Below, in pieces: positions 1 to 5,457 of a stretch of 10,078 bases of DNA. The stretch lies in the NCBI GenBank assembly GCA_919902475.1, contig CAKKRA010000417.1, forward strand, positions 1 through 10,078. Reading direction: 5' to 3'. Each line of letters begins with the position of its first letter. The stretch's first letter is position 1. This DNA is from Nitrospiria bacterium. Lineage in GTDB: Bacteria; Nitrospirota; CAKKRA01; 9FT-COMBO-42-15. A model generated the notes under the pieces. The model was given only the letters and a program-made list of their open reading frames with translations, was not told where the DNA came from and searched no databases. A program made the position numbers and the translations under genes.

Positions 1-2
1 TT

Positions 3-305
3 GAGCAAACAAAGCAAAAGGACTTGATTATAATTCCCACCGTTGTATTAGCTGAGTTAATGTTCATTTCTCAAAAAGGAAGGATTACAATTACCTTTTC
101 AGAAACCTTAAAGAAAATTGAGGAAAGCGAGAATTTTAATGTTGCACCACTGGATATTGAGATACTCAAGGTTACTGATAAAATGAAGGCCGCTATTGAG
201 ATGCATGATAAATTGATTGTGGCTACTGCCCTTTATTTTGAAGCCGCTTTGATTACAAGGGATGAAGGAATAAAAAAGCTTGGGATAGTCTCAACAGTAT
301 GGTAG
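3..305 (+). CDS. PIN-domain protein, C-terminal part (VapC-like toxin, 5' truncated by window)
   Basis: The reading frame is open from the first complete codon (3-5) to TAG at 303-305, so the gene starts outside the window. The visible 100 residues are the larger part of a PIN domain. A conserved glutamate sits in VVLAELMF, and two late acidic positions appear in HDKLIVATAL and LITRDEGI. PIN domains of this type are usually Mg-dependent RNases, and small single-domain ones are commonly VapC toxins. The first catalytic aspartate, normally within the first 10 residues, would lie upstream and cannot be checked. An antitoxin gene, if present, would also be upstream. The TTG at 24 is in frame but cuts into the domain and has no Shine-Dalgarno, so I do not take it as a start. 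The gene converges on rpmA. Confidence 0.75.
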   Translation, partial: EQTKQKDLIIIPTVVLAELMFISQKGRITITFSETLKKIEESENFNVAPLDIEILKVTDKMKAAIEMHDKLIVATALYFEAALITRDEGIKKLGIVSTVW

Positions 306-341
306 CGGATACCTCACCGTCCTAATTTAAAGGGAAGGCTG

Positions 342-371
342 AAAACAAAAAAGCGGTCAATAGCTGACCGC
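342..371 (-). terminator. Rho-independent terminator of the rplU-rpmA operon
   Basis: A perfect 7-bp stem (GCGGTCA 353-359 with TGACCGC 365-371) closes a 5-nt loop. On the minus strand it is followed directly by six T, a G and four more T (complement of 352-342). There is no T run on the plus-strand side, so it terminates the minus-strand operon rather than the convergent PIN gene. Confidence 0.88.
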
Positions 372-400
372 CCTCTTAATAAAGACTATTTTTATATGCC

Positions 401-658
401 TTAAACTGCCGGATAAACACTTACACAGGTTTTGTCTCTTCCATCCCTTTCAAACTTTACAATACCAGCTACCTTTGCAAAGAGGGTGTCATCGCTTCCT
501 TTGCCCACATTCTTGCCTGGGTGGAACTTTGTGCCCCTCTGCCTTACAATTATGCTTCCGCCCTTAACCGTCTGGCCGCCATAACACTTGACGCCGAGAT
601 ACTGCGGATTGCTGTCCCTTCCATTTCTTGATGAACCAACACCTTTTTTATGTGCCAT
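401..658 (-). CDS. rpmA: 50S ribosomal protein L27
   Basis: This is a full-length 85-residue bL27. It has the usual N-terminus MAHKKGVGSSRNGRDSNPQ and the family signature GGSIIVRQRGTKFHPG at about residues 33-48. The basic N-terminal tail of L27 reaches the peptidyl-transferase centre of the 50S subunit. Methionine is followed directly by AHKK, so there is no cleavable leader of the Firmicutes type. A GGAGG box (complement of 665-669) lies 6 nt before the start. The gene follows rplU by 56 nt in the usual L21-L27 order. The obgE gene that often comes next is absent: a terminator and a convergent PIN gene follow instead. Confidence 0.97.
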   Translation of the reverse strand: MAHKKGVGSSRNGRDSNPQYLGVKCYGGQTVKGGSIIVRQRGTKFHPGKNVGKGSDDTLFAKVAGIVKFERDGRDKTCVSVYPAV

Positions 659-714
659 TGTAAACCTCCAAAAAATTAATGCTCAAAATTACTAATCTTA
701 AGATGAACTTTTTA

Positions 715-1026
715 CTAAGCCGTTACGATTTCTGTAATCTTTAATGAAGTAAAAGCCTGCCTGTGCCCCCTTGTCCTTCTGTAGTTCTTTCGCCTCTTCA
801 TCTTAAAGACTATAACCTTATCTGCCCTATCCTGCTTAACTACCTCACCGATTACCTTTGCTGATTTTACAACAGGATTGCCAATTACAGTTTTCTCTCC
901 GCCAATCATTAAAATCTTATTTAATTCAACCTTTTCACCGGGCTTTGCACTCAGCTTTTCAACTGAAATAACATCCCCCTGAGAAACCTTATACTGCTTT
1001 CCGCCTGTCTCTAACACTGCATACAT
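715..1026 (-). CDS. rplU: 50S ribosomal protein L21
   Basis: This is a 103-residue bL21 of normal length. It begins MYAVLETGGKQYKVSQGD and carries the characteristic basic stretch KRRKNYRRTRGHRQAFT near residues 76-92, which contacts 23S rRNA. A strong AAGGAGGT (complement of 1033-1040) sits 6 nt upstream of ATG. It is the first gene of the rplU-rpmA operon. The upstream untranslated region is short, and I see no room for a structured r-protein autoregulatory leader. Confidence 0.97.
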   Translation of the reverse strand: MYAVLETGGKQYKVSQGDVISVEKLSAKPGEKVELNKILMIGGEKTVIGNPVVKSAKVIGEVVKQDRADKVIVFKMKRRKNYRRTRGHRQAFTSLKITEIVTA

Positions 1027-1060
1027 CTTACTACCTCCTTGATTCTTAGAAAGAATTATA

Positions 1061-1090
1061 TTTTTAACATATAACAGGTTATTTTGTCAA
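1061..1090 (-). promoter_or_regulatory. candidate rplU promoter with consensus -35
   Basis: On the minus strand a perfect TTGACA (complement of 1085-1090) is followed after 17-18 nt by an A-rich -10 region (TTAAAA or TAAAAA, complement of about 1061-1067) that fits the consensus poorly. A TATAAT (complement of 1055-1060) also exists but is too far from the -35 box. A second TTGACA lies 22 bp further upstream (complement of 1107-1112). The location fits rplU; the exact -10 is uncertain. Confidence 0.45.
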
Positions 1091-1159
1091 GGAAATTTGT
1101 TAGTTTTGTCAAGACGAACAGATAAACCCTATCCACCCTGATAATGCTTCTGAAAAAAT

Positions 1160-1188
1160 TTGACAACCTGTCTTAATTAATATATATT
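1160..1188 (+). promoter_or_regulatory. sigma-70 type promoter, plus strand
   Basis: TTGACA at 1160-1165 and TATATT at 1183-1188 are separated by exactly 17 nt. The -35 is perfect and the -10 is a close match. Transcription would begin near 1195 and read toward the small cysteine-rich gene at 1399. A short dyad, ACTGT-TGTT-ACAGT (1193-1206), covers the predicted start site and could be an operator or a 5' hairpin. It does not match the LexA box, whose half-sites are spaced by 8 nt. Confidence 0.65.
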
Positions 1189-1194
1189 TCGGAC

Positions 1195-1398
1195 TGTTGT
1201 TACAGTAAAAAGAATGTTCACGCCGCTGAATGCACTGCACCTACCGTTCGTTGATGAAGAATAAAAAAGACATTGAGAAAAAAGAGGGTTTGAACTAAAT
1301 TATTCAGAGACTGGCTATGGATGATATTCTTTATTAATTTGACTTAGTTACAAGCTTTGCCTAAATCTGTAATGTATATAACATTGGGAGGATATTAA
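1195..1398 (+). other. long untranslated leader before the cysteine-rich gene
   Basis: About 200 nt lie between the predicted start site of the 1160-1188 promoter and the ATG at 1399. I find no long open frame and no convincing riboswitch or terminator here. A 16-codon frame (1214-1264) lacks a proper Shine-Dalgarno. A weaker promoter-like pair (TTGACT 1339-1344, TAAATC 1362-1367) could give a much shorter transcript. Together with 1041-1194 this accounts for the gene-free stretch between rplU and the small gene. Confidence 0.35.
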
Positions 1399-1578
1399 AT
1401 GGAAGAAGGAAAAGAAGTTCCAAGTGAAGAGGCACATGAGGTATGTTATAACCCCTGTACAGTTTGCAACAAAAAGGGATATCTTGATAACGGAGAGATA
1501 TGCCCTATATGTGCGGGCACAGGTTGCAAGGATAAAAAGTACTGTGTGCCAGCAGGGGGTCTCGGTTGCGAATCTTAG
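1399..1578 (+). CDS. small cysteine-rich zinc-ribbon-like protein (59 aa), unrecognised
   Basis: ATG at 1399 is preceded by GGGAGG (1386-1391) at 7-nt spacing, a strong ribosome binding site. The 59-residue product has an acidic N-terminal 15 residues and then eight cysteines: C16, C20, C23, C35, C38, C43, C49 and C57. The core reads CTVCNKKGY, a short linker, then CPICAGTGC. The pairing of CxxC with CPxCxGxG resembles one half of the DnaJ-type zinc finger, so binding of one zinc ion by C20/C23/C35/C38 is a reasonable inference. There is no signal peptide or membrane segment. It has its own promoter candidate about 200 nt upstream and ends 34 nt before the convergent glcD gene. I do not recognise the family. 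The overlapping longer frame at 1424-1612 lacks these signals and is probably spurious. Confidence 0.7.
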   Translation: MEEGKEVPSEEAHEVCYNPCTVCNKKGYLDNGEICPICAGTGCKDKKYCVPAGGLGCES

Positions 1579-1612
1579 TTCAGGATACGCAGAATGTCCT
1601 ATGGCAAATTGA

Positions 1613-3016
1613 TTAATCTGTTGATTTTGAAGTTGCTTCATCAGGAAATATCTTCCCCGGATTTAAGATATTGTTCGGGTCAAATGATCTTTTGATTCTC
1701 TTCATCACCTCCACCCCAAGCTCGCCAAGCTCCATCTTTAGATATGGCGCCTTTGTGATGCCTATGCCATGCTCGCCTGATATGGTGCCGTTAAGAGAGA
1801 GGGTGGCAGAAAAGATATCTTTTACTGCTTCATTTGCCCTGTTTGTCTCATCAGCATCTTTTTTGTCATACATTATATTTACATGTATATTGCCATCCCC
1901 TGCATGACCAAAGTTTACTATCTTTAGATTATATTTTTTAGAAATGCCGTCTACTGCACTAATAATATCTGGTATCCTTGTCCTCGGCACAACTATATCC
2001 TCGTTTATCTTATCAGGCTTGAGCTTAAACATGTTTTGAGACAATGACCTCCTCGCAAGCCAGAGCCTTTTGGCATCTGACTCATTTTCCGCAATATCTA
2101 TTCTCGCTGCATGATTTGCCTTACAAGCATCCTTTACCTTTTCTAAAATCCTCGGCGCCTCAATCTCTGTTCCATCCACCTCTATTAAAAGCAATGCCTC
2201 TGCCTTTTCCTGCAATCCCTCTGGCAAATGCTCCTTCACAACCTCAAGCGAATTCTTGTCCATAAACTCTATTGCCCTTGGCACTATCCTCTTTTTAGTA
2301 ATATCCACAACTGTCCTTGCTGCATCAGCAATGTCTGTAAAAAATGCAGAGAGTGTAGAGACCTTTTCAGGCATTGGAAGGAGTTTTAATATTATTTTCG
2401 TTATAATACCGAGCGTTCCTTCAGAGCCTGTCATAAGCCTTGTAAAGTCATAGCCAACAACACCCTTCCGTGTCTTAACGCCTGTGTTTATTACCTTGCC
2501 TGTTGGCAATACCACTTCAAGACCCGTTACATAGTCGCGTGTAACACCATATTTTACTGCCCTTGGTCCTCCTGCATTTTCAGCAACATTGCCGCCGAGC
2601 GTGCAAAAGTCCATGCTTGAAGGGTCAGGCGGATAAAATAGTCCCTTTGATTCCACAAGCCTCTGTAAATCACCGTTAATAACCCCTGGCTCAACTATTG
2701 CAAAGAGGTTATCCTCATCAACCTCAATTATCCTGTTCATCTTTTCAAAAGAAAGGAGAATACCGCCTTTTACAGGTATAGAGCCTCCTGAAAATCCTGT
2801 GCCAGCGCCCCTCGGTATAACAGGCATATCCTCTTTATTTGCAAGCTTCATAATCTCAGAAATCTGTAATGTAGTTGTCGGTTTAACTATAATATCTGGC
2901 AGGGATTCTATCTGTGTGGCGTCGTATGAGTAGCAGAGAAGCTCCTCCCTTTCTGCAGAAACATTCTCCTTGCCTGCGATATCCTTTAATAAACTGACTG
3001 ATTCTGATAAAAGCAT
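1613..3016 (-). CDS. glcD: FAD-linked oxidase, GlcD / D-lactate dehydrogenase type
   Basis: The product is 467 residues from the chosen start. It has a PCMH-type FAD-binding domain (about 40-215) with PRGAGTGFSGGS, PPDPSS, TLGGNVAENAGGPRAVKYG and GSEGTLGI, and a C-terminal FAD-oxidase domain with GHAGDGNIHVN (about 370-380), SGEHGIG and FDPNNILNPGKIF. The His residues in GDGNIH and GEHG are the metal/substrate ligands of the D-2-hydroxyacid dehydrogenase family, so oxidation of glycolate, D-lactate or a related acid is likely. No glcE or glcF partner is visible. The frame stays open to 3139, but the extra 41 residues match no family member I know. Methionine at 3014-3016 gives the usual length. 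Its support from initiation signals is weak: AAGGAG lies about 21 nt upstream. A TATAAT (complement of 3101-3106) could be the -10 element. Confidence 0.9.
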   Translation of the reverse strand: MLLSESVSLLKDIAGKENVSAEREELLCYSYDATQIESLPDIIVKPTTTLQISEIMKLANKEDMPVIPRGAGTGFSGGSIPVKGGILLSFEKMNRIIEVDEDNLFAIVEPGVINGDLQRLVESKGLFYPPDPSSMDFCTLGGNVAENAGGPRAVKYGVTRDYVTGLEVVLPTGKVINTGVKTRKGVVGYDFTRLMTGSEGTLGIITKIILKLLPMPEKVSTLSAFFTDIADAARTVVDITKKRIVPRAIEFMDKNSLEVVKEHLPEGLQEKAEALLLIEVDGTEIEAPRILEKVKDACKANHAARIDIAENESDAKRLWLARRSLSQNMFKLKPDKINEDIVVPRTRIPDIISAVDGISKKYNLKIVNFGHAGDGNIHVNIMYDKKDADETNRANEAVKDIFSATLSLNGTISGEHGIGITKAPYLKMELGELGVEVMKRIKRSFDPNNILNPGKIFPDEATSKSTD

Positions 3017-3152
3017 AAATAGATAGTAGCAGAAAATCTCCTTAGATTGCAATAAATAAGAGCCATTTTTACATTGAAAAAAAGGCCATTTGTTGATATC
3101 ATTATATAGGCGCTCACAAAAGTGATGCCTTGATTGCACCGATTAAAATTCA

Positions 3153-3207
3153 GATTACACAGATTAAACAAATTAATCTGAGTAATCGTCTTTAAATCTG
3201 TGTAATC
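3153..3207. repeat. three copies of a 13-bp word in the glcD/usp divergent spacer
   Basis: GATTACACAGATT (3153-3165) is the exact reverse complement of AATCTGTGTAATC (3195-3207). A third copy with one mismatch, AATCTGAGTAATC, lies at 3175-3187. The direct copies start 20 bp apart, and the inverted copy is centred 22 bp from the middle one, about two helical turns each. An 8-bp hairpin (CAGATTAA 3160-3167 with TTAATCTG 3173-3180) forms within. Between divergent genes this could be an operator array. Similar GATTACACAGATT phrases also occur as dispersed repeats in some genomes, from memory, so both readings stay open. Confidence 0.7.
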
Positions 3208-3229
3208 ATCTTAAGTAAGGAGGTGGCAG

Positions 3230-3703
3230 ATGAACATCAAGAAGATTCTTATTCCAATAGATTTTTCTGAGTGCTCCAAGGATGCCTATGAATATGCCTT
3301 AAACCTTGCTGAGGAGTTTGATTCAACATTATATATTCTGAATGTTATTGAGCCGCAGATTCTTGATACATTAAGCCATTTTACAAAGGAGGCAAGAAAA
3401 AAGATAGAAGAGAAGGTATTAAAGAAAACAGAGGATGACTTTGATGAATTCCTAAAAAATTCAAGGCCAAACAAAAAGGTAAAGATTGAAAGGCTGATTT
3501 CTCAGGGTATTCCATTCATAGAGATAATAAAAAAGACAAAGGAGATTGAGGCGGATTTGATATCCATGGGAAGCTATGGAAGGACTGGACAGCTTGAACA
3601 GATACTATTTGGAAGCACAGCAGAAAAGGTTGTAAGGGGTGCGCCGTGCCCGGTAGTCTGTGTGCCGAGAGTGAAATGTATCCCGGAAAGGAGCGGAAGA
3701 TGA
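3230..3703 (+). CDS. universal stress protein, UspA family, ATP-binding type
   Basis: A 157-residue single-domain Usp of normal length. It begins with the typical strand KKILIPIDFSE. Its C-terminal nucleotide-binding loop, GSYGRTGQ through LFGS (114-129), is followed by TAEKVVRGAPCPVVCVP. The loop gives G114-x2-G117-x10-G128-S129, one residue longer than the usual G-x2-G-x9-G(S/T). ATP binding is therefore likely but not certain. The start is fixed by AAGGAGGT (3217-3224) 5 nt upstream. The gene diverges from glcD, and its last codons overlap the next gene, whose Shine-Dalgarno lies inside this one. Such proteins commonly modulate stress or energy-limited states; no partner can be named from sequence alone. 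Confidence 0.92.
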   Translation: MNIKKILIPIDFSECSKDAYEYALNLAEEFDSTLYILNVIEPQILDTLSHFTKEARKKIEEKVLKKTEDDFDEFLKNSRPNKKVKIERLISQGIPFIEIIKKTKEIEADLISMGSYGRTGQLEQILFGSTAEKVVRGAPCPVVCVPRVKCIPERSGR

Positions 3704-4233
3704 AAGAGATAAGAAAAGCGAGAAAAGAGAGAGATTATAAGCCGGCAAAGTTTAAGAAGAATATTGGGGCATATTATGACCCGTATCTTGCAAAAGGCGG
3801 GCCGCATGAAATGGCAATCTGCAAGAAATGCCATGCCATTTACCACAAAAAGAGGTGGTTCTTTGACAAGGCAGTCTACGAAGAAACTATTGATAAAAAG
3901 ACCACGCAGAAGGTGCTATGCCCTGCATGTCAGAAGATTAAGGACAAATTTCCCGGCGGCATCGTAACATTAAAAGGCGATTTTATTAAAGATAAGGGAA
4001 AGAGGGATGAGATACTGAATCTTGCAAAGAACGAGGATAGCCTTGCAAAGGGCATTAATCCATTGGAGCGGATAATTGAGATAAGAAAAACGGCATCAGA
4101 AATTAATATCACAACAACAAATGAAAAGCTTGCGCAGAGGATAGGAAGGGCGATTTATAAGGCTTTTAAAGGAAAAGTAAGATATAACTGGTCGCATGAT
4201 GTGAAATTATTGCGAGTTGAATGGGAGAAGTAG
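3700..4233 (+). CDS. zinc-ribbon protein, BCAM0308-like family (177 aa)
   Basis: The start ATG (3700-3702) overlaps the usp stop as ATGA, and AAGGAG (3688-3693) is spaced 6 nt from it; an in-frame ATG at 3646 lacks such a site. The 177-residue product has a very basic N-terminus, then CKKCHAIYHKKRW (C41, C44) and CPACQKIKDKFPGG (C74, C77), a four-cysteine zinc site. The C-terminal half reads NPLERIIEIRK, TTNEKLAQRIGRAIYKA and WSHDVKLLRVEW. From memory this pattern matches the uncharacterised BCAM0308 family, whose zinc-plus-basic layout recalls NMD3-like RNA or ribosome-binding proteins. That functional link is inference. Translational coupling to the Usp suggests joint expression. The hairpins from 4260 onward may end the transcript. 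Confidence 0.8.
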   Translation: MKEIRKARKERDYKPAKFKKNIGAYYDPYLAKGGPHEMAICKKCHAIYHKKRWFFDKAVYEETIDKKTTQKVLCPACQKIKDKFPGGIVTLKGDFIKDKGKRDEILNLAKNEDSLAKGINPLERIIEIRKTASEINITTTNEKLAQRIGRAIYKAFKGKVRYNWSHDVKLLRVEWEK

Positions 4234-4246
4234 TTAAAGTATTATA

Positions 4247-4357
4247 AAAAAATCTCCCCTTACCCCTCTTTGCTAAAGAGGGGTAACACACCCCTTAATC
4301 CCCTCTTAATAGAGGGGAAATCCCTCCCTTTGGAAAAGGGAGGTTAGGAGGGATTTT
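4247..4357. repeat. three-hairpin element with imperfect terminal inverted repeats
   Basis: Three consecutive C-rich/G-rich hairpins fill the gap between two genes. They are TTACCCCTCTTT/AAAGAGGGGTAA (4260-4286, 12 bp, loop GCT), TCCCCTCT/AGAGGGGA (4299-4318, 8 bp) and CCTCCCTTT/AAAGGGAGG (4323-4343, 9 bp). The ends, AAAATCTCCCC on the left and GGAGGGATTTT on the right, form imperfect terminal inverted repeats. This is typical of small non-autonomous dispersed repeats; no coding sequence lies in it. It may also serve as terminator for the 3700-4233 gene, since the right end runs into TTTT. Confidence 0.7.
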
Positions 4358-4380
4358 ACAAATAAGTCGTTACAATTATT

Positions 4381-4408
4381 AAGACAGTTATTTAGAATTG
4401 CATATAAC
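4381..4408 (+). promoter_or_regulatory. weak candidate promoter for amrS
   Basis: AAGACA (4381-4386) and TATAAC (4403-4408) are separated by 16 nt. The -10 is a good match; the -35 matches 4 of 6 positions. It lies between the three-hairpin element and the AmrS start, 20 nt before the ATG, so the leader would be very short. Confidence 0.3.
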
Positions 4409-4428
4409 ATTTTATTACTGAGGCAACT

Positions 4429-5457
4429 ATGAAAGAGGCAATGCTGTATGAAAAGATTGAGGACAAGAAGGTAAGGTGCGGTCTGTGCAATCACCGCTGC
4501 ATCATCCTGCCGTCTAAAAGGGGTATATGCGGGGTTCGGGAGAATCAGGAAGGCACACTTTATTCCCTTGTCTATGAGAGGCTTGTCTCAGCTAATATTG
4601 ACCCAATTGAGAAGAAACCATTTTTTAATTTTTATCCCGGAACACAGTCATATTCCATTTCAACAGTTGGCTGCAACTTCAGGTGCCTTCACTGCCAGAA
4701 CTATGAAATATCACAGATGCCTAAGGACAGAAAGGGCATGATAACAGGCGATGCTGTTAAGGCAGAGGAGATAGTTGAAGCAGCAGAAAAGGCCGGGTGC
4801 AAAAGCATTGCCTATACTTATACTGAGCCGACTATATTTTTTGAATATGCATACGATACTGCAATGCTTGCAAGTAAGAAGGGAATTAAAAATGTCTTTG
4901 TAACAAACGGCTACATGACCAAAGAGGCGCTGACGCTTATTAAACCCTATCTTGACGCTGCAAATGTGGATTTGAAATTCTTTGATGAAAAGACGCATCA
5001 AAAGATATGCGGCGCCAAAGTCAGCCATGTCTTAGATACAATAAAGCTTATGCACGAATTGAACATCTGGGTTGAGGTGACAACACTCATAATCCCCACT
5101 TTAAATGATTCAGATGATGAGCTGAAACAGATTGCTGAATTTGTCTATAGCGTTGGACCTGAGATACCCTGGCATGTGAGCGCCTTTTATCCAACATACA
5201 AGCTGACAGACAAGCCGAGGACGCCTGCTGCAACATTGAAAAAGGCAAGAAAGATCGGATTTGATGCTGGTCTAAGATATGTGTACACTGGAAATATCTT
5301 AGGCGATGAAGGCGAGGATACATTATGCTATAATTGTAAGACACTGCTGATAGACAGACACGGCTATGATATTTTAAAATATAATATAAAGGACAACAGG
5401 TGCCCAAAGTGCAATACCATTGTTGACGGCAGGGGCATGGAGGAGTTTAAAAAATAA
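4429..5457 (+). CDS. amrS: radical SAM enzyme, AmrS type (AmmeMemoRadiSam system)
   Basis: A 342-residue radical SAM protein. The iron-sulfur motif is GCNFRCLHCQN with C82, C86 and C89 (CxxxCxxC). The N-terminal CGLCNHRCIIL and RGICGVREN (C17, C20, C24, C34) and the segment ERLVSANIDPIEKKPFFNFYPG are typical of the AmrS/PflA-like family. The C-terminus adds CYNC and CPKC, probably a second metal site. GAGG (4420-4423) precedes ATG by 5 nt. AmrS is usually found with AmrA (AMMECR1) and AmrB (MEMO), a trio of unsettled function. Neither is in the window. Instead the stop codon abuts the start of a large unknown protein. A glycyl-radical activase is a weaker alternative, because no glycyl-radical enzyme is nearby. 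Confidence 0.85.
   Translation: MKEAMLYEKIEDKKVRCGLCNHRCIILPSKRGICGVRENQEGTLYSLVYERLVSANIDPIEKKPFFNFYPGTQSYSISTVGCNFRCLHCQNYEISQMPKDRKGMITGDAVKAEEIVEAAEKAGCKSIAYTYTEPTIFFEYAYDTAMLASKKGIKNVFVTNGYMTKEALTLIKPYLDAANVDLKFFDEKTHQKICGAKVSHVLDTIKLMHELNIWVEVTTLIIPTLNDSDDELKQIAEFVYSVGPEIPWHVSAFYPTYKLTDKPRTPAATLKKARKIGFDAGLRYVYTGNILGDEGEDTLCYNCKTLLIDRHGYDILKYNIKDNRCPKCNTIVDGRGMEEFKK

Noticed and set aside
24..305. TTG-initiated complete PIN gene starting at 24
   Set aside because: The frame is open to the window edge, there is no Shine-Dalgarno, and the first PIN motif would be missing; treated as a truncated gene.
1193..1206. ACTGT-TGTT-ACAGT as a LexA (SOS) box
   Set aside because: LexA half-sites CTGT and ACAG are separated by 8 nt; here the gap is 4.
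1214..1264. 16-codon leader peptide before the small gene
   Set aside because: Only a weak purine stretch precedes its ATG, and no attenuator structure or codon bias follows.
1424..1612. 62-residue plus-strand frame
   Set aside because: It overlaps the cysteine-rich gene in another frame, has no ribosome binding site, and its product shows no pattern.
3017..3139. 41-residue N-terminal extension of the GlcD protein
   Set aside because: It has cysteine- and aromatic-rich, non-conserved-looking sequence; the family begins near MLLSESVSLLKDIAG and the length then fits.
3646..3699. Earlier ATG start of the zinc-ribbon protein
   Set aside because: It lacks a Shine-Dalgarno and translates usp sequence; the ATGA start at 3700 has AAGGAG at good spacing.
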